Source: Neisseria animaloris (GTDB lineage: Bacteria > Pseudomonadota > Gammaproteobacteria > Burkholderiales > Neisseriaceae). From it: a stretch of DNA of 64,000 bases. Of this stretch, positions 30,354 through 39,939 are shown in pieces. The notes beneath the pieces were generated by a model, which worked only from the letters and a program-made list of their open reading frames with translations, was not told the DNA's origin and did no database searches. The translations under genes and the position numbers were made by a program. Numbering within the stretch: the stretch's first letter is position 1; each line of letters begins with the position of its first letter. Location: contig NZ_LR134440.1 of NCBI RefSeq assembly GCF_900637855.1, positions 2,046,001 through 2,110,000 on the forward strand. The letters are read 5' to 3'.

Positions 30354-30382
30354 CTGATTTGAATCAGGTATAAGCCTGTTTT
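30354..30382 (+). terminator. Terminator of atoDAEB
   Basis: GGCTTATACCTGATT pairs perfectly with its mirror (GAATCAGGTATAAGCC) and is followed by TGTTTTAT. Confidence 0.85.
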
Positions 30383-30410
30383 ATGAAAAACATGGAGATT
30401 TGCACCTGCA

Positions 30411-32261
30411 ATGACTTTCAAAAAATCCTACTTAAAGGAGGTGATGCTTCGTTTTGGAGAGAAGCTATATCCGGAAAAATTACGCATCAGAATTATGTTC
30501 CTCAGCATATTCTTGACTTGTATTTCAATTTTTTCTATTGCCTATCTGGTTGAAAGAGAAGGTATTGCTCTCTTGTTACAAGAGAAAGAACAAAAATTAT
30601 TTACCATTGCGTATGTATTGGATTTGGAATTGGGAGAAACTTTCGAGCAAATTGATTCTAAATTGCCACGAGATGAGCAAATCAAACAATTAAATAATAA
30701 GCTTTCCCCTTATTTAGAAAAAATTTTACAAAATAATCCCAAAATAGCCGCTGGGTATTACCATCGCGAACTTGATGCGGTAGTTGTGTATGGCCCGCAT
30801 ATTAAATATGGGGATAAAGTCGGAATCAAAATTTCAAATGACCATCCTGGGCGAATGGTTATGTCTTCTGGAAAACCGCTTGTGTGGCAAGGCCCTCAGG
30901 TGCGCGGTAATATTATGAACGCTATGGTGCCGATTATCCGTAGCGAAAAAATACAAGGATATATTTGGACTAATGAATTAGCAGAGGATATCAGTCTTCA
31001 AGCAATGGGCTTGGAGAAACGTATCGTATTGATATGTTCGCTTGGGTTGATTTCCAGTATCGTTCTGGCATGGGTGCTTTCTCATCGGATGAATACTGAT
31101 ATAGATATCATCAGGCAAGGATTAAAGAAACTTCCTTTAGATTTGCATATCCCTTTGCCAAACATTAAAGGGGAAATGAATGCTATTGTAGAAGGAATAA
31201 ACCAACTTGCGCTAGCTCTTAATGAAAGTAAATCAACAAATGAAATGATTCTGGATAGCATCATAGATGGTGTTGTTACCGTAGATAATAATGGTCTGGT
31301 TACCATGTTGAACCCAGCAGCTGAAAAAATTTTTAGGTATAAACGCGGTGATGTTATTGGTAAACCTTACCATTCGATTATTGATGATCAAAATTATCAA
31401 AGCCCCCTTTTAGATACATTACATAATGGTACAAATCATTTAGGTATTGAAATGGACTTTCCGGTTTCAGGAAGAGTTCTTCATCTCAGTTTAAGTACCA
31501 GTCATTTGAAAAACCATAATGGAAAAATCATCGGTGCAGTGCTGGTATTTAAGGATTTATCCGAACAGCAAGAAATGCAACGGATTATTCAGCAAACTGA
31601 AAGATTAGTAGCAATTGGCGAATTAATGGCCGGAGTTGCACATGAAATCCGCAATCCATTAACTGCTATCCGGGGATTTGTGCAGTATTTACAGAAAAAC
31701 GATATATCTGAAAAACATCGTAAAGAATATATTGATATTATTCTGAAAGAGGTAGATTCAATCAATGAGGTTATCCGTCAGTTATTGGATTTATCAAAAC
31801 CACATAAAAACTATTTTTCTCCTGCTTCTCTTAATCAGGTGATTAAAGACACTTTGATTGTGGTAAATACATCTAAATATTCTCCGGTTATTCATTTTGA
31901 ATTAATATTGGATGATTCGTTACCGCCGGTTTATTTGGATGCAGCGATGATTAAACAGATGTTGTTAAATTTAATTATTAATGCGATTCAAGCTATTTCG
32001 GGAGAGGGTACTATAACGATTAAAACATACCTTTCTGAAGACAGCCATTGCCAATATATCGAGATTATTGATACAGGGTGTGGTATTAATGAAGATCTCA
32101 AAGATCATCTGTTTACCCCTTTTTTTACTACAAAACCTTCAGGTACAGGGTTAGGGTTGGCGATGGTGGAAAAGATTGTTACTTCACACCAAGGGACAAT
32201 CCAGATTAAGAATAATAGTAATAGAGGAGCCGTTGCTACGGTTAGCCTTCCTTCTCTTTGA
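30411..32261 (+). CDS. atoS: Sensor histidine kinase AtoS
   Basis: 616 residues: membrane helix at about 26-47, periplasmic sensor domain (48-200), second helix (203-223), HAMP-like linker, PAS domain (from about 276), HisKA with phospho-accepting His411 in GVAHEIRNPLTAIRG, and HATPase (NLIINAIQA, DTGCGI, TGLGLAM). It resembles AtoS of E. coli in layout and N-terminal sequence. ATG 30411 is used; an inner ATG at 30444 lines up better with the E. coli start and follows the very strong AAAGGAGGTG, although only two bases separate GGAGG from it. 24 bases separate it from atoC. Confidence 0.9.
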   Translation: MTFKKSYLKEVMLRFGEKLYPEKLRIRIMFLSIFLTCISIFSIAYLVEREGIALLLQEKEQKLFTIAYVLDLELGETFEQIDSKLPRDEQIKQLNNKLSPYLEKILQNNPKIAAGYYHRELDAVVVYGPHIKYGDKVGIKISNDHPGRMVMSSGKPLVWQGPQVRGNIMNAMVPIIRSEKIQGYIWTNELAEDISLQAMGLEKRIVLICSLGLISSIVLAWVLSHRMNTDIDIIRQGLKKLPLDLHIPLPNIKGEMNAIVEGINQLALALNESKSTNEMILDSIIDGVVTVDNNGLVTMLNPAAEKIFRYKRGDVIGKPYHSIIDDQNYQSPLLDTLHNGTNHLGIEMDFPVSGRVLHLSLSTSHLKNHNGKIIGAVLVFKDLSEQQEMQRIIQQTERLVAIGELMAGVAHEIRNPLTAIRGFVQYLQKNDISEKHRKEYIDIILKEVDSINEVIRQLLDLSKPHKNYFSPASLNQVIKDTLIVVNTSKYSPVIHFELILDDSLPPVYLDAAMIKQMLLNLIINAIQAISGEGTITIKTYLSEDSHCQYIEIIDTGCGINEDLKDHLFTPFFTTKPSGTGLGLAMVEKIVTSHQGTIQIKNNSNRGAVATVSLPSL

Positions 32262-32285
32262 CAATAAAAATTTTGAAAATAATAT

Positions 32286-33668
32286 ATGAAGATATTGATA
32301 GCTGATGACGAAGAGAATGTCAGAAAATTACTTTCCATCGTATTGGAAGAGAGTGGCCATCAAATAGAATTGGCAAAAGGCGGTAAAGAGGCCGTTGATA
32401 AATTTGATGAAACTATTGATTTGGTTTTGTTGGATATCCGAATGCCAGAAATGGATGGCCTACAGGTATTGCAGCATTTGAAAAATGCAAGGCCGGATGT
32501 TCCTGTCATTTTGATGACTGCTTATGCAGGTGTAGATACAGCTGTTACGGCACTTAAATCCGGTGCATTTGACTATATTATTAAGCCGTTTGATTTAGAT
32601 GAAATACAAGCACTGGTTGCAAAAGCTCTGCAATATAAAAAGTCGTCTCAAGAGGAAAATTTTATTATTGATAAATTGGAACTCTATGACGAAGAAGGAA
32701 ATCCCCAGAGAATCTTGACCAGTAGTCCGGTAATGATGGAGTTGTGCCGACAGATTGCTAAAGTTTCCCAGACCAATGCAACTGTTTTAATTACAGGGGA
32801 GAGTGGAACCGGTAAGGAATTGGTAGCAAAAGCAATTTACCATTACAGTGAGCGGGCGGCAGGGCCTTTCATTAAAATCAATTGTGGTGCATTGCCGGAA
32901 AGCCTGCTTGAAAGCACCTTGTTCGGGCATGAAAAAGGTGCTTTTACGGGAGCGCAAAGCCGCCAGCAGGGATTATTTGAAAGGGCTCACAACGGAACCT
33001 TGTTTTTGGATGAAGTAGGTGAAATGTCCACTAATCTGCAGGTGAAGTTACTGCGTGTTTTGCAAGAAAAAGAATTTGAGCCGATTGGAAGCAGTAAAAC
33101 CATCAAAACGGATTTTCGCCTTATTGCGGCGACAAATCGTAATTTGGCAGAGCTTGTCGAAGAAAATAAATTTCGTTTGGATTTATTTTATCGTTTAAAT
33201 GTTATGCCGCTGGTGTTACCGCCGCTACGTGAGAGACCTGAAGATATCACATTATTGGCCCGGCATTTTGTGCAGAAATTTTGTGTCGAGCACCAACATA
33301 ATTTTTTAGAATTGGATGAAAGTACAATAAAAGTTTTAAAATCTTATACTTGGCCGGGGAATGTTCGCGAGCTTTCCAACACAATCGAACATGCAGTAAT
33401 CATGTCGACGGGGCTGTCTATTTATCCGGATGATTTGCCTCCGATTGTATTGGGGGAAAGTAAACGCCTTTTTTCAGAGCCAGATCCTATGGATGAAGAG
33501 GGAGTAAACCAAAAGACATTACGGGAGTCGATGAAAAATTATGAATGCAGCATGGTTCGCGAGGCTTTGAAAAAACATAATGGTAATCGGGAACGTACGG
33601 CTAAAGCTTTGGGTATCAGTAAACGGGCTTTGATGTATAAAATTCAAGAATACCAAATTGAATTGTAA
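32286..33668 (+). CDS. atoC: Sigma-54-dependent response regulator AtoC
   Basis: 460 residues: receiver domain with phospho-acceptor Asp50 (LVLLDIRMPEMDG), AAA+ domain with Walker A GESGTGKE, sigma-54 contact loop GAFTGA, Walker B TLFLDEVGEM, and a C-terminal Fis-type helix-turn-helix (NRERTAKALGISKRALMYK). Phosphorylated by AtoS, it would activate the sigma-54 promoter at 26367. Confidence 0.95.
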   Translation: MKILIADDEENVRKLLSIVLEESGHQIELAKGGKEAVDKFDETIDLVLLDIRMPEMDGLQVLQHLKNARPDVPVILMTAYAGVDTAVTALKSGAFDYIIKPFDLDEIQALVAKALQYKKSSQEENFIIDKLELYDEEGNPQRILTSSPVMMELCRQIAKVSQTNATVLITGESGTGKELVAKAIYHYSERAAGPFIKINCGALPESLLESTLFGHEKGAFTGAQSRQQGLFERAHNGTLFLDEVGEMSTNLQVKLLRVLQEKEFEPIGSSKTIKTDFRLIAATNRNLAELVEENKFRLDLFYRLNVMPLVLPPLRERPEDITLLARHFVQKFCVEHQHNFLELDESTIKVLKSYTWPGNVRELSNTIEHAVIMSTGLSIYPDDLPPIVLGESKRLFSEPDPMDEEGVNQKTLRESMKNYECSMVREALKKHNGNRERTAKALGISKRALMYKIQEYQIEL

Positions 33669-33733
33669 AGAGTATTTAATCAGATGTATGATAGGAATAG
33701 CTTGTATTTTTTGAAATAAAAAATTTAAAACGG

Positions 33734-33765
33734 AAAAGCCGACATATAAAAATATGTCGGCTTTT
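33734..33765 (+). terminator. Terminator of atoSC
   Basis: AAAAGCCGACATAT pairs with ATATGTCGGCTTTT around a short A-rich loop; the T-run makes it usable on both strands between atoC and the convergent Yip1-like gene. Confidence 0.85.
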
Positions 33766-33840
33766 CAACAAGAAAAAATAATATATCAAAAGACCAAAGT
33801 AGTTTGATATGGTTGTCGATTGACCTCAATTTCTAATTTT

Positions 33841-34443
33841 TTAAGGAGTCTTTGTTGATGATCCCCAAATGGCGTTAGCCTGTTCATTAATATTCTGTAA
33901 ATCCATCCAACCTATCTGAGTGAACAAGAATATCAATAAAGATCCGAAAAACATCAAAGCAATCAGATAAACAATATAACCCAGTAATACTTTCCAAGCG
34001 GATTGTCGTCCCATCTTCATGAAACCGATGGCCTGCACCCAAAAAGTCCATACTTGCCAAAAAATACCGATTGAACCGAGAGCGGGTATATAAAACACGA
34101 GCAGCGCAGGAATAACCAGTGCTTCCGTTGCCAACACAAATCCCCAAAATGGCAGTTTGGGGGAGCCGTAATAGTGGAGCACTCCGCTCATCACGCGGCT
34201 AAGCAGCAGCCATTTAAAAATACTCAGTAATACGGAAAATACGATTGCCGCCGTGCTTTTGCCGAACAGTTGCGACATTCCGGCAGCATTAACTAGGCCG
34301 ATAAGCAGCAATACGGCCGATAATACAGGCAGAGTATAGAGATATTCGGCGGGAGATCTATAGCGTAAACGTAATATGTCCCACATATCACGCAATAATT
34401 GATACAGCATGTTTTTGAAAATCATTATTAAAAGAAGCTGCAT
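33841..34443 (-). CDS. Yip1-family inner-membrane protein, unknown function
   Basis: About 200 residues with five predicted membrane helices; the pattern of a Yip1/YckC-like domain (DILRLRYRSPAEYLYTLP at the start, then hydrophobic helices, and FWGFVLATEAL in the middle) is visible. No catalytic motif was seen. The start is uncertain: ATGs at 34443, 34425 and 34410 all lack a good ribosome-binding site. Found next to the DUF1289 gene on the same strand, separated by an uptake-sequence terminator. Confidence 0.7.
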   Translation of the reverse strand: MQLLLIMIFKNMLYQLLRDMWDILRLRYRSPAEYLYTLPVLSAVLLLIGLVNAAGMSQLFGKSTAAIVFSVLLSIFKWLLLSRVMSGVLHYYGSPKLPFWGFVLATEALVIPALLVFYIPALGSIGIFWQVWTFWVQAIGFMKMGRQSAWKVLLGYIVYLIALMFFGSLLIFLFTQIGWMDLQNINEQANAIWGSSTKTP

Positions 34444-34606
34444 TGTAACGTAAAACAAAGTATTCCAACGAATAAGTTTCAGACGGCATATGGTATGTCG
34501 GACAAGGGCGGATTAATCTACCAATAAATCCGAAATGGCCCGAAACCGTGGCGACAATACCGTTTACGATATATTTCTGCGTTACGAGGGAATATTGGAT
34601 AAGCAA

Positions 34607-34640
34607 ACAGGCCGTCTGAAAATATTTCAGACGGCCTGTG
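34607..34640 (-). terminator. Inverted uptake-sequence terminator after the DUF1289 gene
   Basis: ACAGGCCGTCTGAAA and its mirror with a small AT loop, 30 bases behind the DUF1289 stop codon. The stretch 34444-34606 holds an AT-form uptake sequence (near 34480) but no gene. Confidence 0.7.
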
Positions 34641-34669
34641 TATACAAGGTAGTTCGTATCGGAGGACTA

Positions 34670-34942
34670 TCAGGATTCTTCACCATGCTCCGTCTCAAAT
34701 TCGAATCCCATTTGGTCCGGCAGCTCTATAACTGGTTGTTTTTTCTCCCAAGCGAGTTTTTCAAGTTTGTGCCGCCTCATTCTTATCAGGTGCATAACAT
34801 GGTGCTTTTGCGTGTCGGTCATATTCAACCAATAAAGCCGCTCTTCTCGGCTGCGTAAACAACCCTTGCAAAAACCTTTGCTGTTGGCTTCGCAAACGCC
34901 GATACAGGGGCTGGGAATGGCGAAGAATTCAAGTTGTTCCAT
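34670..34942 (-). CDS. DUF1289 cysteine-motif protein
   Basis: 90 residues with the DUF1289 signature SPCIGVCEANSKGFCKGC followed by EERLYWLNMTD. The four cysteines look like a small metal-binding (zinc or Fe-S) knuckle. Function in this family is not established. ATG 34942 begins MEQLEFF. Confidence 0.85.
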   Translation of the reverse strand: MEQLEFFAIPSPCIGVCEANSKGFCKGCLRSREERLYWLNMTDTQKHHVMHLIRMRRHKLEKLAWEKKQPVIELPDQMGFEFETEHGEES

Positions 34943-35145
34943 GTGCGGTTATAGGCTGATAAATGAGAGGTTTTTTTACGTGAAGGCAATATTACGTAGC
35001 CGGCTGTCACAACCGTTGCATTGTGCTTGAAAAGGTAAATGTTTTCAACGAGCAGGAGGTGTTTCGCCTACACATAATATACTGAGGCCGTCTGAAAATA
35101 GTAGTGCTTTGTTTTCAGACGGCCTGCTTGCTGAGGGCTGTTTCA

Positions 35146-36552
35146 TTATACGGTTTTCGAATATTGCGCCGTAGTTTCTTTATGCCGCAGATGGTAGTCG
35201 AATACCATTGCAATGTTACGGATAAGGAAGCGGCCTTTTGGAGTTACCCGTAATCTTTTCGAAGTTAGGTGCAGCAGACCAAGTTCGGCCAGTTTTTGCA
35301 AATCGGCCAATTCGGTTTCGAAGTAACGAGCAAACGGAATGCCGAATACGCTTTCATACACTTGAAAATCCAATGAGAAACGGCACATCAAATCTTGAAT
35401 AATATTGCGGCGCAGCAAGTCGTCACGATTCAATTGGTAGCCGCGCATTATCGGCAAATGCCCGGCATCGATGGCGGCGTAATAAGCATCGATATCGCGT
35501 TCGTTCTGAACGTAAGTTGTGCCGATTTTACCGATACTGGAAACGCCGATGGAAATCAAATCGCAGTCGGCATAGGTCGAATAGCCTTGGAAATTACGTT
35601 GCAACCATCCTTCTTTCAGAGCCAGAGCAAGCTCATCGTCCGGTTTGGCAAAATGATCCATGCCGATGAATACGTAGCCGCGTTCCGTGAGGGTTTGCAC
35701 CGCATATTGCAGAATATCGAGCTTTTCTTCGCTATCCGGAACAGTTGCCGTATCAATGCGGCGTTGAGGTTTGAAAATATGCGGCAGATGGGCGTAGTGA
35801 TACAGCGCAAGGCGGTCGGGATCGAGTGAGAGTACGGTTTCAATGGTCGGTTTGATACTTTCCAAAGATTGATGGGGTAGGCCGTAAATCAAATCGACAC
35901 TTACGGATTTGAACCCTGCTTCCCTTGCTGCATCGATCACTTCGCGGGTTTCTTCAACAGTTTGGACACGGTTTACTGCTTTCTGTACTTTAGGATCGAA
36001 GTCTTGTATTCCGACACTCATACGGTTGAAACCCAGCTTACCCAAATGCAGCACGGTTTCCCGGCTGACCTTGCGAGGATCAATTTCAATCGAATACTCG
36101 CCGTTTGGAATCAACTGAAAATGTTGACGTATCAAGGCAAAGACACGTTCGATTTGGTTGTCGTTTAAAAACGTAGGTGTGCCGCCGCCGAAATGGATCT
36201 GGGCAAGTTGGTGGATGCTGTTCAAATGAGGAGCGAGCAGTGCCATTTCTTTGTCGAGATATTCTATATAAGCGTCAGCACGTAATTTGTCTTTTGTAAT
36301 GATTTTGTTGCAACCGCAGTAGTAGCAAATAGTGTTACAAAAAGGAATATGGACGTAAAGAGAGAGCGGTTTATTGAGTGCCCCCATCCTGCGTAATTTC
36401 AAAGCATGAATATAATTGGCTTCGGTGAAGCCGTTATGAAAACGATCGGCAGTCGGATACGAAGTATAACGGGGGCCGCTGGAGGGCAGGGAAGCAATCA
36501 GTTTTCGGTCAAATTCAGGTTGTGTGTCATTTTGTATGGTAATGATTTTCAT
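35146..36552 (-). CDS. hemN: Oxygen-independent coproporphyrinogen III oxidase
   Basis: 468 residues from ATG 36552. The radical-SAM motif CNTICYYCGC is near residue 70, after GPRYTSYPTADRF; GGGTPTFL, SVGIQDFD and VDLIYGLPHQ follow, with the HemN C-terminal domain. It decarboxylates coproporphyrinogen III to protoporphyrinogen IX without oxygen, keeping haem synthesis going under anaerobiosis. It diverges from fnr across a shared FNR box. Confidence 0.96.
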   Translation of the reverse strand: MKIITIQNDTQPEFDRKLIASLPSSGPRYTSYPTADRFHNGFTEANYIHALKLRRMGALNKPLSLYVHIPFCNTICYYCGCNKIITKDKLRADAYIEYLDKEMALLAPHLNSIHQLAQIHFGGGTPTFLNDNQIERVFALIRQHFQLIPNGEYSIEIDPRKVSRETVLHLGKLGFNRMSVGIQDFDPKVQKAVNRVQTVEETREVIDAAREAGFKSVSVDLIYGLPHQSLESIKPTIETVLSLDPDRLALYHYAHLPHIFKPQRRIDTATVPDSEEKLDILQYAVQTLTERGYVFIGMDHFAKPDDELALALKEGWLQRNFQGYSTYADCDLISIGVSSIGKIGTTYVQNERDIDAYYAAIDAGHLPIMRGYQLNRDDLLRRNIIQDLMCRFSLDFQVYESVFGIPFARYFETELADLQKLAELGLLHLTSKRLRVTPKGRFLIRNIAMVFDYHLRHKETTAQYSKTV

Positions 36553-36596
36553 GATGTTTTGTTTGTTCTGTAATGAAATAGGCAAATTTGCCGTAA

Positions 36597-36681
36597 GTTT
36601 GGTAGAATAGCGATATTACGATCATCCCGCCTTGATGTTGGTCAATACTCAATACGCAGGGTCTAAGTATAAAAGTTGCTA
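36597..36681. promoter_or_regulatory. Divergent hemN/fnr promoters sharing one FNR box
   Basis: TTGATGTTGGTCAA at 36632-36645 matches the FNR consensus with one mismatch. On the minus strand TATTCT (36609-36604) predicts a hemN start near 36597; on the plus strand TATAAA (36669-36674) predicts an fnr start near 36680. The box centre (36638.5) is about 41.5 bases from each, so one site could serve both promoters. Confidence 0.55.
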
Positions 36682-36706
36682 ATTATAATTAAAGGTGCTT
36701 AATCTT

Positions 36707-37441
36707 ATGTCTGCACACACACCACAACATCAGATGAAAACGTTGTGTTCAAATTGTTCATTACGTGAATTATGCCTGCCGGTGGGTTTGATGCCGACAG
36801 AGTTTGCGCAATTAGACGCTGTTATCCGCCAAAGCCGCCGCTTGAAAAAAGGTGAGTATTTGTTCCGGGCGGGAGATCCGTTTGCATCGCTGTTTGCCAT
36901 ACGTACCGGTTTTTTCAAAACTACTGTGGCCAGTCAAGACGGACGTGATCAAGTAACCGGATTTTTCATGTCGGGAGAACTGATCGGCATGGACGGTATT
37001 TGTGCACATACGCACAGTTGTGATGCGGTCGCTTTGGAAGACAGCGAAGTGTGCGAGCTGCCGTTTTCACATATGGAACAATTGGGGCAGAACATTCCCA
37101 GCCTGCAAACCCACTTTTTCCGTTTAATGAGCCGTGAAATCGTGCGTGATCAGGGAGTAATGCTGTTATTGGGAAATATGCGTGCAGAAGAGAGGCTGGC
37201 GGCGTTTTTGTTGAATTTGTCCAACCGTCTCTATTCGCGCGGGTTTGCCGCCAATGATTTTATTTTGCGCATGTCGCGTGAAGAAATAGGAAGTTATTTA
37301 GGTTTGAAACTGGAAACAGTTAGCCGTACGTTGTCCAAATTCCACCATGAAGGCTTGATTTCGGTAGAACATAAACATATCAAGATTCTTGAACCGCAAG
37401 CATTGAAGAAAATGGTTTCCGGTTGTGAGCATGCCGTTTAA
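36707..37441 (+). CDS. fnr: FNR, oxygen-sensing Crp-family regulator
   Basis: 244 residues from ATG 36707. Cluster cysteines are Cys14, Cys17 and Cys23 (CSNCSLRELC) and Cys116 (SEVCEL), as in E. coli FNR; cyclic-nucleotide-like beta-roll follows, then the helix-turn-helix MSREEIGSYLGLKLETVSRT with the FNR-type recognition helix. It binds TTGAT-N4-ATCAA sites when its 4Fe-4S cluster is intact. Targets suggested here are the nos operon and hemN. Confidence 0.96.
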   Translation: MSAHTPQHQMKTLCSNCSLRELCLPVGLMPTEFAQLDAVIRQSRRLKKGEYLFRAGDPFASLFAIRTGFFKTTVASQDGRDQVTGFFMSGELIGMDGICAHTHSCDAVALEDSEVCELPFSHMEQLGQNIPSLQTHFFRLMSREIVRDQGVMLLLGNMRAEERLAAFLLNLSNRLYSRGFAANDFILRMSREEIGSYLGLKLETVSRTLSKFHHEGLISVEHKHIKILEPQALKKMVSGCEHAV

Positions 37442-37457
37442 ATGTTGCTGAAAGATG

Positions 37458-37497
37458 TTGAGGCCGTCTGAAAGAAATTCAGACGGCCTCAATTTTT
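37458..37497. terminator. Uptake-sequence terminator between fnr and cysB
   Basis: TTGAGGCCGTCTGAA pairs with its mirror, followed by TTTTT; convergent genes fnr and cysB end on either side. Confidence 0.85.
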
Positions 37498-37508
37498 GAA
37501 ATACCGAA

Positions 37509-38459
37509 TTAGATAGAGAAATCTTCTTCAATAGGCGCGTAAAGCATCTGATCGATCCGTTCACGTGTCAACTGAGGTGCAAACAGGCTGATGAAATCAT
37601 AAATATAACCGCGGAGGTATGTATCGGAGCGTAAGGCGATGTAAGTAGAAGAAGTTCCAAATAAGTGGGCCGCATCAATCAGTTGTAAATCATGATCAGT
37701 TTGAGGGTCGTATGCCAGTTTCGCCATCAGTCCCACACCCAACCCTAATCTCACATAGGTTTTCAAGACATCGGTATCCGCAGACGAAAGCGCTATTTTA
37801 GGGAGTTTCAAATGGGCTTTTTGAAAAGCGCGAAAAATATTACTGTTGCTGTTCAAGGCAAATTCATAAGTTACTAAAGGATAGGCGGCTAAATCATTAA
37901 TACTCAAAGGATGCCGGCAATCTAGTAGGGGATGGGTATGTGGGACGAGAATCGCATGAGTCCATTCGGAACAAGGCAGTTTGCGTAAGTCCGAATAGTC
38001 ATCCAGAGGGATGGTAGCAATGGCAAAATCCGCGTCTCCGTTGCTGATCATTTGTGCGATGGTGTGTGTGCTGCCTTCCTTAATACTTAATTGTACTTTC
38101 GGATAGCGCTTCACAAATTCCGCTACAATTTTCGGCAAAGCATAGCGGGCTTGTGTGTGTGTAGTCGCAATAGTAAGCGAACCGCTGTCTTGACCGGTAA
38201 ATTCGCTACCTATATTTTTGATATTCTGCACATCGCGTAGAATCCGTTCAGCAAGTTCCAATACTGCTTTACCAGGCTGTGAAACCGAAACTACACGTTT
38301 GCCGCTACGGATAAATATCTGTATACCTAATTCTTCTTCCAAAAGCCGGATTTGTTTTGAAATGCCCGGTTGGGAAGTAAACAGCGCTTCGGCAGCTTCC
38401 GATACATTTAGGTTTTGGCGGTATACTTCAAGGGCGTAGCGTAGTTGTTGTAATTTCAT
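37509..38459 (-). CDS. cysB: CysB-type LysR regulator
   Basis: 316 residues from ATG 38459 (the upstream extension has no start logic). It begins MKLQQLRYALEVYRQ with an N-terminal winged helix (VSEAAEALFTSQPGISKQI), as in CysB, and has the periplasmic-binding-like effector domain (TTHTQARYALP, the sulfate/acetylserine pocket motif). CysB proteins control sulfur assimilation genes in response to N-acetylserine or O-acetylserine. Confidence 0.9.
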   Translation of the reverse strand: MKLQQLRYALEVYRQNLNVSEAAEALFTSQPGISKQIRLLEEELGIQIFIRSGKRVVSVSQPGKAVLELAERILRDVQNIKNIGSEFTGQDSGSLTIATTHTQARYALPKIVAEFVKRYPKVQLSIKEGSTHTIAQMISNGDADFAIATIPLDDYSDLRKLPCSEWTHAILVPHTHPLLDCRHPLSINDLAAYPLVTYEFALNSNSNIFRAFQKAHLKLPKIALSSADTDVLKTYVRLGLGVGLMAKLAYDPQTDHDLQLIDAAHLFGTSSTYIALRSDTYLRGYIYDFISLFAPQLTRERIDQMLYAPIEEDFSI

Positions 38460-38908
38460 ATGATAAGAACGGGAAGTGGTGTGTATTCTGTACGACAAGT
38501 CTTTTTTAAATGTAGCATAGATTGAAAAAAAAAGCCTTATTTGCAAATTTGCCCCAAGAAAACATTTGTTTTTTCAGGAACTATCTTTGTGAAGTATTAA
38601 CAAAGCATTGAATGCTGTAAAAAGTTGTTGTTGCTTTTGTACAACGACCATGTAATAGGAAGTGGGTTTTGCTTGTAAATAAATGACACAGGATTGATTT
38701 TTCGGCATGATTCGTAATTAGGAAGCGGGCCGTTTATCCGTTGTGTGCGGGTAGTGTGCTATTGACAGTTTGCCCTTGGCTTCTTTATAGTGCAAACCTG
38801 AAATATCCTACTTGCCGCCGTTTTACAATAGTGGCCTGTATATTTGGTGATTTGTGGCGGTTGCGCTCTTGGTGCCCGTTGCATAACAATCTTTGATGAG
38901 GGAATAAA
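38460..38908. other. Intergenic region between cysB and rmpM
   Basis: 449 bases with the cysB promoter on one side and the rmpM promoter on the other. Apart from the promoter listed below no gene, uptake sequence or repeat was recognised. Confidence 0.4.
38762..38791 (+). promoter_or_regulatory. Strong sigma-70 promoter of rmpM
   Basis: Perfect -35 TTGACA (38762-38767) and -10 TATAGT (38786-38791), 18 bases apart, leaving a 110-base leader. This fits the high expression of the major outer-membrane protein. Confidence 0.75.
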
Positions 38909-39652
38909 ATGACCAAACAGCTGAAATTAAGCGCCTTGTTTGTTGCCTTAGTAGCTTCAGGCACTGCAATGGCCAGCGAACCGCATACTAAACACGGTTA
39001 CACCGTTAGCAGCAAGTCACAAACAGTTGTTCGCAACAACTATGGTGAGTGCTGGAAAAATACTTATTTCGACAAAGCCACTCAGGGCCGTATTGAGTGT
39101 GGTGATGCTGTGGCGGTGGAAACTGCTCCTCAATTTGCTGAAGAAACCGTTTCTCTGTCTGCTAAGACTTTATTTGGTTTCGATAAGGATAATCTGCGTC
39201 CTGAAGGTGCCGAAACTCTGAATGCCTTGGCTCAACGTTTGAGCAACACTAATGTAGACGGTGTACGTGTTGAAGGTCATACCGACTTCATGGGTTCAGA
39301 AGAATACAACCAAGCTTTGTCTGAGCGTCGCGCAAATACTGTAGCTAACTACTTGGTTGGCCAAGGTGTTGCTTCTAACAAGATTTCTGCTGCCGGTTTG
39401 GGTGAGTCTCAAGCTCGTATGACTGCCACTTGTGAAGCTGAAGTAGCCAATTTGGGTAAAAAAGTTTCTAAAGCTAAGAAACGCGCAGCTCTGATCGCAT
39501 GTATCGAACCTGATCGTCGTGTAGATGTTAAGATTCGTACTTTAGTAACCAAACAAATTGCTCCTGGTCATGTTGAAGGTGAGCGCCCTGCTGTTGATGA
39601 AGGTTGGATTCCAGGTCCGGCTTCTCAAATTCACGGTTATACCCGTCCTTAA
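38909..39652 (+). CDS. rmpM: RmpM/class 4 OmpA-domain outer membrane protein
   Basis: 247 residues: signal peptide 1 to about 22 (ending AMA), an N-terminal part with a Cys pair (GECWKN, IECGDA), and the OmpA C-terminal peptidoglycan-binding domain ([50 protein letters not shown]). In Neisseria, RmpM links porins to the cell wall in the periplasm. The ribosome-binding site is GAGGGAA. Strong promoter and terminator frame it as a single gene. Confidence 0.94.
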   Translation: MTKQLKLSALFVALVASGTAMASEPHTKHGYTVSSKSQTVVRNNYGECWKNTYFDKATQGRIECGDAVAVETAPQFAEETVSLSAKTLFGFDKDNLRPEGAETLNALAQRLSNTNVDGVRVEGHTDFMGSEEYNQALSERRANTVANYLVGQGVASNKISAAGLGESQARMTATCEAEVANLGKKVSKAKKRAALIACIEPDRRVDVKIRTLVTKQIAPGHVEGERPAVDEGWIPGPASQIHGYTRP

Positions 39653-39673
39653 TCAACAGATTATTTGGATTTG

Positions 39674-39700
39674 AAAACCCCGCTTGATAGCGGGGTTTTT
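39674..39700 (+). terminator. Terminator of rmpM
   Basis: AAAACCCCGC pairs with GCGGGGTTTTT around a short loop. Confidence 0.92.
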
Positions 39701-39939
39701 ATTGTTTTTTCGACATTAAGATTACTTTTCGACGGTTAGAGATGAAGTCGAATGGCAATATATACAGCATCAGCATGGTTTTAGTAAGCAAGATAAGGTT
39801 TGAAATAACACACTAGATAATCCGGTGTTGTTGTGAAAATATAATAGGCTACGCAATATGGCGCGATATTCTCTTCTCTCAGGTCATTTGGATGATTTCG
39901 CTATATAATGTGTGCCTCTCTTTTTCCAAACGGCCTCTG

